A stretch of DNA of 64,000 nucleotides. Source: Sphagnum magellanicum (Eukaryota; Streptophyta; Sphagnopsida; Sphagnales; Sphagnaceae). The stretch spans positions 17,918,001 through 17,982,000 of the forward strand of contig CM038910.1 of NCBI GenBank assembly GCA_021904315.1. The letters are read 5' to 3'. Below are positions 50,335-61,200 of the stretch, piece by piece; positions within the stretch are counted from its first letter, which is position 1, and the number at the start of each line of letters is the position of its first letter. A model generated the notes under the pieces. It ran no database searches, was not told where the DNA came from, and worked only from the letters and a program-made list of their open reading frames with translations. The translations under genes and the position numbers were made by a program.

Positions 50335-50782
50335 TCCCAGAGTCAGACCAGTTCGGCCACAGTGAACCAGCACCCACGAGTGCACCATGAAGGATGAACG
50401 GTAAGTGGGTCAGGAAACAGTTTTCTGTTGGGTTCCAGTTCCTTAGCTAACCATGGTGGTTACCTCAGTTGCCTTTTTTTTGTTTTGTTTTGGGTCTACC
50501 TACTTACTAACAACCCAACAGCAGGTTGTTATTAGGTAGGTAGTAAAAACAGTTCCTTACCTATGTATAAACCATCTACTTACTTAGTAGTTACCTATTT
50601 TTTTAACCTATGTATGTATGTATGTATGAGACCTATTTCCTACAGAATTGGTTACCAAGGTGAAACCAAACGTTAACTCAGTTGAGGCTCATCCACAATT
50701 GAGTAATAATGGGCATCATCCGGTGGATAGTGCACTGGTGGGTGCTAGTTCACTGTGGCCGACCAGTTCTATGATTGCACAC
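50335..50782. mobile_element. Candidate MITE-like element with about 45 bp inverted ends
   Basis: GGCCACAGTGAACCAGCACC with flanking bases (50345-50390) is the near-reverse-complement of GGTGCTAGTTCACTGTGGCC at about 50735-50760. An inner stem, TAACAACCCAACAG...GTTGTTA flanked by CTAC/GTAG repeats, lies at about 50500-50545. A truncated relative is at 29890-30260. No coding capacity. The target-site duplication was not resolved. Confidence 0.7.
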
Positions 50783-53396
50783 AGCACCCCCTGATGCTCC
50801 TCACAATGTGTTGAACATGTGTTGGGCATGTGATGAGGTCTCCCCAGGCCTGACTGGTCTGCCCTGCCAATGACACAAGTTGGTGTGGTTTGGTGGTGTT
50901 AGGTGGAACGCCACAACTACTTATCCAACATGCTTTTATCTTCTAGCCCCGGAGGGCATGCACATGGGATGCTTTTGGCAGGCTCTTTGTTAGCACATTC
51001 TTAGCCTATGTCGAATGGTGCACTAACAACAACCTCTCAAGCTTTCTCATGACAAAACAAATCCATGGTTAGTTAATGAGTCTCATCGTTAGCTCATTAA
51101 TTTACTATGGCTTAGCACAAACGATGACAAACATTTATCATAATCATGGTTTATACCATAATTAACAAAATTACTGTCATCTTATTATTTTTTCTCCCAT
51201 GCTCCAAAGTTGCAACAAAGAATAAAATAAATAATTTAAAAAATAATAATCATAAAACAACCTACACCAATGACTTGTAGAAACCGTCAATTGGATTCCA
51301 AGCTAATGAAGTTGTCTTGTGCTCAAATTGACATAGTCTTTTCATCATCATCTCTTCCACACATCACTGCCAATGCATCTCTGGTGGCGCTAGTTGATTT
51401 ATGATACATGACGTCTTTTTAGTTTATGATCTTCTATTTTATTTGTGTATTATTAGTGTCTCAATTGTTATGTTTTTTAGTGGCTTGTGTTTTCGGGCTT
51501 TTATCTGCCTTGTACTTCTTGTGGATGGGCTCTCATCCCTACTTTTTTATATACAAGGTTTTTTTTTCTTTTTTTCTTTTTTCTCTTCAATTTGATTCGG
51601 TAGCCAAATTGGAGATTGTTGAAAGAAGATTTAGTCAAATTTGGCTTTAGACCAAATACACAAAATAATTTTTTTTTGAAAGAATTCTTTTGTCTTTTGG
51701 CTAAGAACCTGTTGTAAAAACCTGACAAGGTTTTTCAAAAAAAAAATTGAAATCTGGCGAATTAATTACGTCCATTTTTTCACAAAAATCAATATGTATG
51801 TGTTGGAATCGCATTTCTCAGCTTGAGGAAAGGTGAAAATTTTCCCCTAAAAAAAACCCTAGTACGGTTGGTTGCCATGAGATTTGCTTATGAGTCTGAT
51901 GATGAGTCTCTGTGCCAGTGGTGGCTGGTTATTGGGAACTCAACGGTTAGCAAAAAGGGTTCAAGGGTAGGTTATTAATAATTTGCTTGTTGGTTCCAAT
52001 TTTGACCAAAGAACTGGGAGATAACCTACCTTACTTGTTATGTATTTTGCAGAGACCCAACAAAATGCTTATGGGTTGGGTAAATTGATAACTACTCGTT
52101 GTTGTAAGTTTTTGGGGGAAAAAAAATTGATATTGATAACCTGTGTAATCCCCTAAGAAAACCGATTTCACGGTTCTCAAAAAAATTGAATAACCGGCCA
52201 ACACTGCTCTCTACCCAGCCCCAACAAATTGGAGAGGCCGATTCTGGATCAGAGAACAGTCCTCATTTGAGAATAATGTATTAGAATGGTCACACTAGTG
52301 CTGATTCCAGCTCTTGCCCATTACCCTAGGTAGATTCTGCACAATGAAGGAGACGAATAAAGTGTAGGATATGACCCCAGGGTGAGAGCGTCCCCCAAAT
52401 TTGGGGCCTATGATGGAGCGAGGGGCCTAGGATGAGAGAGACACCTTATCTTTATAAGAGACCCTTTTACACCTATTTGGACAACACCTAAGTAGTTGTA
52501 AACATTTGGGTAGGGTAAAGCCGAAGGACCTGGAGTTCCCAAAATAAGGACCCACCCAAGGCGGAGTGGAGGGGGACCTGTATCCCTCCCATGGATGGGT
52601 GGGCTTTAGCCATGGTATGGCTAAGGTTATCATGAACCTAAACATATGTAAGACCATGAGGCATAGAATGGAGAGAGATCTTATATCTATGAGTAGGTGT
52701 AAAAACTTGCAAGTTGTTGTTGTAGGTAGCCTTATTGAGTATAATATGTTGGCATGATTTCTCGAAGCCTTATTGAGCATGATATGTTGCCATGCATATA
52801 TAATTGGAAACGTAATTGCCCACCTCTACGAGCATTATGAAAAGCCCATTGTCGTCTTTTTTTCTTCCTTGACAAGTATTATTCATTTGGTATCGCTTGC
52901 TTGCATAACAAGAGGAAAAAATTGCAATGATTTTTGCACCGATTTTTATAACTAGTAAAGGCCTCTAGGATGATAAGCTTTACAATAATATTAAGAATAA
53001 TTAGGGTTCTTTAATTTTTATTATTTTAAAAGAAAATTATGGCATGTACCTACCTACCCAGTCTTTGCCCCCCTCAAATTGTTTGATTGCAAGGAAAGAT
53101 TTTGGAAAAAAAAAAAAAGAAGGAAAAAAAGGAGGTAAATTACATGAAATAAAATGGGCCCAAATTTTAGCCTGAAATTTAGGGGCGGTACCATTAACAC
53201 CTGACAACATACCTACCGACCGTAGGTAGTTATAGAAAGAAAAGGCCCAAATTTCGACACCTCAAAGTAACTTGTCGGTCGCCAAATCTATTGCCAAAAA
53301 ACTAGCATCATAACCTCGTAACGGCCCCTCGACTGGAAGACTCACGTATTGTTCCAGGTCCTCAAATTTCGGGCACCTAAAATTGGCACCTCGGGT

Positions 53397-54452
53397 TGCC
53401 CGTTCGTTCGTTCGTTCGTTTCTTTCCGCGCCCGATGCCCGTCCTCGCCGTGAAACCCACACCGCGCGGTTCAACAAACCGACCGCGGAAGCGCTTGCAT
53501 TTCTTCCCGTCCGCGGATGCGCTGCTGCTGCTGTGGCTGCTCACGCGTTCGTGCTCCTCCTCGTCGTGCTCTTGCGCAATCTTCTTCTTCTTCTTCTCCC
53601 GCACCTGCATTCCATCTTCGTTGTCGCTTGTTTGGATTTCCGCGTTTTCCCAAGTTCGCCTTCTTTTCCCGTGTGCTGTGTTTTGCTTTAAAAGCTGAGT
53701 AGTGGAGGGGATTCTTCTTCTGCAGCTGCTTCTGCTGCTCCTTCTTCTTCTCCTCTACGTTGGAGCAGCTTCTTTCGTTCTTCGTATCTGTCGATCCTTG
53801 TCGACAACAAGAGGGTGTGGGATTTCTAGATTGTTGTTTCCAGCTGCATTCTTTTGGAGTTTTTTTTTTTTTTCCTGCTGCTGCTTCGCACTGTGCGGTG
53901 GTTAGCTGCTGTTTCATGAGCGTCGTGTCCGTTTTTTTGGGATTGCTGCTGGCAGCGGTTTTGTCGCCGAAGTGTTCTTTCCTTGATTTGTTGCAGTACT
54001 ATAGTGTTGCTGTAGTCAGGAGTGTTTCCGAAATGAGAGGAAGAAGCTGCAAGGAACGAGTTTTCTTTTTGCCTTGTGCAGGAAGCAGGGACCGCGAGCT
54101 GATTGGTACCTACTCTTTGCAAAGGACGTGCGTCGTACATAGCCATTGCTGCTGAGCAGCTGCTTGTTGTTGTTTTCAGAGCTTCTCTGTAGTGTACGTA
54201 CCTCGAAGAACTAGATCCTCGAATTCCTGGAGCTTACAAAAACGATCCTCTCTGATGTAACAAGAGTGGCAATCGCCGCGGGAGCTGGAGGACTGAAGAT
54301 GATGAGAAGCTGCAGGGGAAGTGGTGCAAGGAGGAGGACGAGCGCAGAGTTGTAGAGAGACGGGGGACAAGCGGAGGGATGAGCAAGTGGAGAAGATCAG
54401 AAAGGTCTAGAGAAGAAGAAGAAGAAGAAGTCGAGCTGCCTCAAGGTCGATC
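53397..54452 (+). promoter_or_regulatory. EXO70 promoter and leader region
   Basis: A shift to GC- and CT-rich sequence begins here, with a (CGTT)5 run at 53401-53420 and many CTTCTT and CTGCTG tracts, unlike the AT-rich DNA upstream. The exact transcription start cannot be fixed; a TTTTCAG near 54174 could be the acceptor of a leader intron. An in-frame TAG at 54408 rules out an earlier EXO70 start after that point. Several long antisense frames here are composition artefacts. Confidence 0.45.
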
Positions 54453-54579
54453 ATGGGGCAGCTGGAGCTTGATCAAAGTGCACGACGAGCTGCAGGGAGG
54501 AGGAGTTTTGCAGGAGGAACTGCTGGAGGTGGAGGAAGAACTCCTCATGAGCAGCAGCTGCTGCTGGATGGTCTTCTAG
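54379..54579 (+). other. Upstream ORF overlapping the EXO70 start
   Basis: An ATG at 54379 opens a 66-codon frame rich in Glu, Arg and Ser that overlaps the EXO70 ATG (54453) in another frame and ends at 54579. If the leader begins upstream of 54379, scanning ribosomes would meet it first. The peptide resembles nothing known; any role would be translational control. Confidence 0.4.
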
Positions 54580-57450
54580 CGACGCGCCAGAAGCTCCAGA
54601 AGGCGGTAGAGAACACACAGGAGCTAGGAACGCAGATAGAAGCCTCGGAGCGACGACTAGAGATCTTGCGGAAGCGTCATGCGCCGTTGAAACAAGCGTT
54701 AGCTCCGTTGCAGCTGTGGCTGCAAGCAAGCAACGCAAATGGAGTTGGAATCGGTAGCAGAGCGATCGAGCGAGCTATCGCAGCGGCAACTTCGTTACTC
54801 AAGATGTTCAACGTGATGCATTCGCTGGAAAGGGTTCTTTGCAGCGGCGAGCAGCCACGGAAGGATTTGGACGCGTACTTGGCGGCGATGATGCAGCTAG
54901 AAGAAGCCATAGATTACCTGAAGCACAATTACGCAGCTGGAGTGCGAAGCTTGCAAGCGGCAGTGAAGCAACTGCAAGAAGAGAAAGAGCAGCCATCAGG
55001 AGGCGGGGTCTTCTTCATCGACTCTTACCGTCGCCGCCATCTCCATCAATCTCTTGTCGCCTTGCAAGCCGCTGCGCAGTTGCATCATAGTGAAGAAGAA
55101 GCTGCTCCAGAGCTGCTGGATGCAGGGTTGCTGGCTATGGCGCTAAAGCATTTAGAGGGGGAATTCAAACGTCTTGTGCAAGAGCACAGTAGGGTTATGG
55201 AGCTGCCTGCTACATTGGTGCCATCAGAGACTTCTTTAGAGGATGTGGGGGCCATGGATTTGCTTCTGCTGGGTTTTCCTTCAGAAGATACAATGGATTT
55301 GCTGCCTCCTGCAGCGGGTTTTCCGCCAGAGGTGATACAGAAGCTGCATGCCATTTTGGAAAGAGTTGGAGCTCATAACCGGCATCACAGCTGCTTGAAA
55401 GTGTACCAAGAAACCCGAAGCACTCAAACCAGATTGAGCTTGCAGGTAGGTCTGCCTCTGTGTGTGTGTTTTTTCCCTCCCATTTTAGGTCTGCTTTTTT
55501 CTCCCATTTCTCATCATCATGTCAGAGCAAAAGTAGTTGTCCTATGATGGTGGTGGCAGTGATGGATGAGTTCAATGAATGCTTGTAACAATTGGATGGA
55601 GGAAAGTGCAAGTCTACATTTGTTGTGATGTTGTTGGGGAAAAAATGAACCCCCTTTGTTTCTTCATCAGTTTGATACTTCTTGTAACAATTTGATGCAG
55701 AAAAGGTGCAAATGCAAATTTGTGATGTTGCTGGAACCCCCCCCCCCCCCCCCCCCTTTTTTTGGGGGATTAGTTTGATACTTGTAATGTTAATGTTTGA
55801 TGCAGAATTTGTTGTAATGTTGGAAACTCCTACTTTGTTACTCGACCAGTTTGATACTTGTAAAAACCAATTCAATGCAGAAAAGTGCAAATGTGGGATT
55901 TGTGGTGATGGTTGTTGTTGGACCTCATGATGGTCACTTGCTTGCCCCCTTTGGGTTTATATTGCAGGCACTGCACGTGCAATATCTGAAGAACATTACA
56001 CCGGATTTGGTTGATGGTGTCGAGTGGGAAGAGCTGCAGAACATGATTGGGTTATGGATCCAGCATCTTCAGGTCACTGTTAAGGTGTTGTATGCTCATG
56101 AAAGGCGGCTGGCATTTGTAGTGTTCAAGGATCTGGGGCAATCCGTGTGGGCAGAATGTGTCGGCAAGCTTGCACATGCTGGAATGACAGCTTTCTTGCA
56201 GTTTGGGGAAGCAGTTGCTCGCAGTCGACGGTCACCTGAAAAATTATGTGGCTTGCTTGATATGTTTGATGCCATGGAGAAATCTGCAAAAAGTATATTA
56301 CGTGTCTTTGATGGAGAGACAGTTGGTATTCGCTCACGATTTAAAGATCTTCAGAAACAGGTGGGGAATTGTTACCTTAATTGTATTTTGGCAATAGGAG
56401 GTTAGCAATCAGGACTCCAGGCTTTCTGTTTTTTTGGACTGGAAATCTGCTCTCAGATGGACAACAACAATAGTTTACTAACCTTGTTGATTTCTACTTG
56501 GTAGGTTGTTTATGGAGCTTCAAAAACATTCAGGGAAATAAGCAGGTGGATTGAGTTGCAAAACTACCCTCTTGTTTCAGATGGTGGGGTCACACAGCTC
56601 TCCAGCTATGTGGTGAATTACTTGAAATACCTGGTACTTGAATACTCAAGCCCAATCAACAAGGTGCTGAGGATTGAGCACAGCTGGCAGGTTGATGAGG
56701 ATCAGCCTGATGAGATGGATCTCTCCACTGGGATTTTGCACTTCATGCAAGCACTCGAGCGGCACTTGGAGGCACGGTCTAAGGAGTATTCCAATGCTGC
56801 TTTGCGCCACATCTTCATGATGAATAACCTTTACTATGTACGCACCCGTGCCAAGAAGAGCAAGCTTGGACCACTGCTCGGTGAGACCTGGCTTTCTGAT
56901 CTTGGCCGGAAGGTGAGAAAAAAGCTCTTCAGCTCTGGGTCAAAAGTGAGAAATCAAGACTACTAGCTGCTGCCTGTGTTTAGTGTTCACATACTTGTAT
57001 TGAGTGTTTTTGTGTACCTGTTTTCAGGTGGAGCAACATGCACTCCGGTTTCAGAAGGAAGCCTGGCAACCAGTACTGGTTCATCTTAGCAGGGATGGAC
57101 TTTCATTGTCTTCAGGTGGAAGATCAGCAACACGAGAGCTTGTACGGCAGCGTCTGCGATCATTTGCATCCGCTTTCGAGGACACCTGCCTGACACAATC
57201 GAAGTGGATCATAGCAGAGGAAGACCTGAGAGTTGGCACACAGTTAGCTGTTGTACAAGCTGTGGTTCCTGGGTATAGAAGCTACTTGCAGAACTTTGGA
57301 TCCTTTGTAGATAGCCATGCATCCTTCCCCAATAAACACGTGAAGTATTCTCCAGAAATTGTTGAACGCATGCTAGGTGAACTCTTCATACCTGTAAAGG
57401 CTGTCAATGGCAACAACAGGCACAAATCTAATGGAAATCATCAAGTCTGA
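54453..57450 (+). CDS. EXO70: EXO70 exocyst subunit, G/I-type (EXO70.3 clade)
   Basis: Subunit of the exocyst, which tethers secretory vesicles to the plasma membrane; EXO70 binds membrane phosphoinositides and varies between plant trafficking routes. Exons, all GT..AG: 54453-55445, 55968-56360, 56505-56912, 57028-57450, giving 738 residues. An N-terminal helical region (about 30-200) precedes the EXO70 domain. FPPEVIQKLHAILERV, then YQETRSTQTRLSLQAL, are typical of the G/I clade. The conserved core continues with YGASKTFREIS, SSYVVNYLKYL, HIFMMNNLYYV, GPLLGETWLSDLGRK and FQKEAWQPVLVHL, and the C-terminal lobe ends in KYSPEIVERMLGELF. The start is the first ATG after an in-frame stop at 54408. 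Three introns are unusual, since many G/I genes of flowering plants have none. WDR3 converges from the other strand. Confidence 0.92.
55569..55930. repeat. Imperfect 75-100 bp repeats and a 20-C run in EXO70 intron 1
   Basis: Related units begin at about 55569, 55668, 55771 and 55847 with AGTTTGATACTTGTAA (or a variant), followed by a TTYGATGCAG or AATGCAG motif and ATTTGTTGTGATGTTG-like sequence. A run of 20 C (55737-55756) follows the second unit. Several units present an acceptor-like GATGCAG, but conserved protein sequence begins only after ATTGCAG at 55961-55967. Confidence 0.75.
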
Positions 57451-57765
57451 TCCTTGTTATTTATCATTTTCTACTACTATCCACACAGTATGCACTTGTT
57501 TTACATACTTGACTCAGATCTGCCTTCTTATTTAGTCTTAAAACTCCACAGGAGTTTTTTGAAGCCTGCTCTACTTACCAATGTCTGAAAATGCAATTTG
57601 ACCAAGGCAATCATTTTTATAACATGTAACTTGCCATACTAAAGTTATGAAAATTTTCAGAACTTTGGATGCACACTTACAAAGAGCGTGTTATATTTCA
57701 CCACCTGAAAAAACAAAACTGCTTTCCTCAAATTCTTTCACAAAGCTTGCTGAGAACACTCTTCA

Positions 57766-57905
57766 CATGTCCTACAATTCGAAGAGACTCACTCAGAGCA
57801 CTGCTGGCATGTCCTACAATGGAAACAGGCTCACTGAGAGCTATTTTTGCATGTCCTACAATCAGAAGTGGCTCGCTATTAGCACTTTTTGCATGTCCTA
57901 CAATC
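57766..57905. repeat. 42 bp tandem repeat between EXO70 and WDR3
   Basis: CATGTCCTACAATNNNAAG begins at 57766, 57808, 57850 and 57892, exactly 42 bp apart. Because 42 is a multiple of three, a plus-strand frame from ATG 57647 to 58045 (132 residues) stays open through it with the 14-residue unit MSYNxxRLTxSxxx. It lies 3' of the EXO70 stop on the same strand, most likely in its 3' untranslated region or just beyond. I do not call it a gene. Confidence 0.85.
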
Positions 57906-58265
57906 AGAAGAGGATCAAATGTTCAGACTGCTTGAAAGAGATTTTAATCAGCTTTCATCTACTGTCTACATCACCAAGTTATCATCAACGTGCACGTCTC
58001 ATAAGCATCATCACAGATTTAGCTGCAATGCTTCAGTTCTGGTAGGTTCCTGTGTCTCTTTTCATACAGAGAACTCACTGGATGACAAATAATCAACCTG
58101 TCACTGTCCAGTGCTGATTGGAAAACTAAGGTAAATCATCCCACAAAGACCCTCAAGTGACCCTACAACACTCTTCAAAGAATATCAAGCTACCAAAATC
58201 TCCTCATACAAGTATCCACGCACGCTGAATTATGCTCATGACACTCCATAGAAAAGAGAGATTCA

Positions 58266-61200
58266 TCAAATGGAACGAGAAAGTTCAAATTTCTTTTGTC
58301 GCTTTCTGGGCTTTGGCTTGTTTTCCTCTCTCTTCTTGGCAATCTTTGCTCTAATGTCCAGCAGCTTCATTCCCACAGCCTTCGATGCCGCATCAGACCG
58401 CTTTGTTAACAAATGCTGCCACCAGACCCAAATCCATGACAATCAGCCCCATGTATATTTCATTTCACTGAACAGAAAGTTCATTCTTCTGCTGGTTATG
58501 TTGGACTCAATTCTCCAAATAATCGATCCACTTGCTGATAGCTGAAATTCATGCATTTGAAGTCTCTCTTCATTGTTCACTGGAAAAGAAGAATTGAATA
58601 CTTACACTTCACCATGAGCAGAACCATATAAATCTCCACTGCTCAAAAATCTAAACAGCTTGCCTAAATATATCTGAAAAGACCTAGACCAACTTCCTGA
58701 ACATCCTAAACTGTCTGGAGCCAGGTCCCAGGCTGGTTCATTTTGATCATCAGGTATAATACTCACAACCTACATGATATATATCTTTCATAAGAATCGA
58801 GAAATCTCCATTCTCACAATGAAGAAGAAACAGCAAGGTTAACACTTCCTCAGGAAGCCACAGAAAGAACCAAACTAGGGAAGACAGAAACAAACAAAAA
58901 ACAAAAAACACACTGCTGTGAACAGAAGTGCCAGTCTCACACCTGTTCAGGGACCATCAACAGTAGTATGTATGATAGTGACTATCTACCACAACTTCCC
59001 CACTGACTTCATCAGCTCCCTACAGTGGGTAAAGGCTGGTGACAAGCACCAACCTATGAACTGAGTTTCTGCTGCAATTCTGGAAGCAACAGACCACAAC
59101 AGCAATGACAAGACAAAGAAACAAACAATGACAGAAAGGGAAAAGAAAAACAAAAAGAAAGGACAAACAGGGAAAGATTATGAACAAGTGGGCTTACAAG
59201 CTCTCCCCACTTACAAGACCCAAAGCAAAATCATTCTGAAAATGCCAAAAGCAGGAATTCCAAATAGGATTTTTTCTTTAATAAGCAACCCTCTAGTTCT
59301 CTTTAGAAGAACTTTTAAAAGGTAGCCTTTTGCCTTCAGAAAGATAATAAGGCTGACCATCTGGAAGACAAAAAACTTCTTACAACTACAAAGTCTCAAG
59401 AATCTGTAAAATTGACAATTAATAACCCCCAGCTTCGCAGTCATTGAGATATTGGAATGAACATGAGGCATTCTAATCATTTCAATACCTGCATACTCTG
59501 GTTGAGAGCATTTGTCAAAAATGTCACAGGATAAACCTTGAGGACTTTGTCTCACAGCTAGATCCAAGAAATTACAAGAGAAGCCTTTAGATGTACAATT
59601 CAACTCACAAGATATTTTTGGGTATATGCCACTACCAAAAGAGTCTTGGTTAAGGTACATGAAGTTCACAAAGTGTGGAAAATCAGGAACAAAAAGATCA
59701 TCCACAAACCTTCAAACCAGGGACAATCTATGATACACAACAGGACATGTGTTACTCTTCAAGAGATGCTTAATGAAATCAAACTCATAGGGAAAGAGAT
59801 AGAAATTAGCCAAATAGACCACACAATTAGTACCCATGGGGATACCAATGCATTGTCTATAAACATACATGATACTGAGGTCCTTGCAGACAATAAAATG
59901 GAAGAGTTGTTTGGAATATATGGTGAAAATGAACTCCAAATTAATAAGTTGAGGAATGGAGTCTGCATCAATACATACCTGTATGTGACCCATTGCTGCG
60001 AGATTGAAACCCAAAGTGTCCTTCATTTTCTGCGTACATCAGCTTACAGCTCAGAAATTTCTGAAGTGATACCAATTCTGCACAGGGTAAGTACTCCATG
60101 TACTTCTAACTTAGCATTGAGGAACATAACTCAATGACAAACAAGGAAGGAGAAAATAAAGATAAGACACATCATTCACATCAGACCTGAATGCCAGCAT
60201 GCAGAACTGAATGGAGAGAAGTTAAAACAGGACGGGCTGCAGCTGTGGCTGTGAGCTGCTGATGATGAATCCGGAGAAGCAAAGTTGCAACCCGACAGAC
60301 CAGTTCCACCTGCCACAGTAAGAGGTCAAGGACCAGCAGTATTCATTATTGAAACACTTCAGAAACCCAAGTGTTAACTCTCAGAACACCCCATGGCCAG
60401 AAGAAATAAGAGAAATGAAAGAGGAGACTCAGCAGCACACCTGATCACCAGCAGAGATCCAATCCTTCAGATAGCCCAGTAGCTTCAATGCATCAGTAAA
60501 TGGCAGTGTCTGCATTATGATGTCATTCAGTAAATATCCATGTGTGATATGAGATGCAACCATTCACACTGCTAGTTTTGTCAGGGTTCTGCACAACTAT
60601 AACATGGTTGCAGGAGTCTGCCCTGCAGAATTGGTACCTGTCCCCCTCTCTCTTTCCATCTGATGACCTTTTGTAATATTGTTTAGCTGTTGGAAAAAAG
60701 CTCAACAGTCTAGCTAGATTGCAAACACTTCCCCTCTCCCCCCCCCCTCTTCCCAAATATTATTCAACCTTCTTGTCTCAAGACATGAGGCAGACTGTAA
60801 GTCAGAAAAAGTCTTGCACATTTTAGTTAAGACCTTGCTCCCAGCAATAGACATACCACAAGGGCCTGCTCCAAATCACTTGGTCGGACAGCAACCATTG
60901 TTCGTAGGACGTAAGCTGATGGAGATAGTTGCAACATCATCACATTTGGCTGGAAGTTCACTAGCTTCCCATTGCCTGATTCTGTCTGCACATCATAGAT
61001 AACATATGTGCATCAACTCTGACACATGCCTCAATCATAACAACACCACCTTGAAAAAGCTTCCTGCAGAAATGTGAATTATACCCTACCTTATGCAGCC
61101 TCATACGTTCAATTTCTTCCTCTGCCATGTCAAGTGCTTCAATAATGGAGTCAGCTGCTGTTAAACTTTCTTGAGTACGCTTAGCACCCACTTCAGTAGT

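Larger units (their letters stand above)
46541..53396. other. Intergenic region rich in minisatellites
   Basis: No gene recognised. It contains the G-rich array at 48486-48620, the 42/73 bp array at 49330-49800 and the inverted-repeat element at 50335-50782. 48880-49060 is GC-richer and has a (CAGG)n run, but I could not match its frames to any protein. 51630-51760 resembles 28445-28570. Confidence 0.5.

Noticed and set aside
53377-53917. Minus-strand frame of 148 codons with Lys/Gln-rich sequence
   Set aside because: It reads the complement of CTT/CTG-rich leader sequence of EXO70; no domain or splice context supports a gene.
59646-60137. 163-codon plus-strand frame
   Set aside because: It is antisense to a WDR3 exon and the RT relic; codons are explained by those features.
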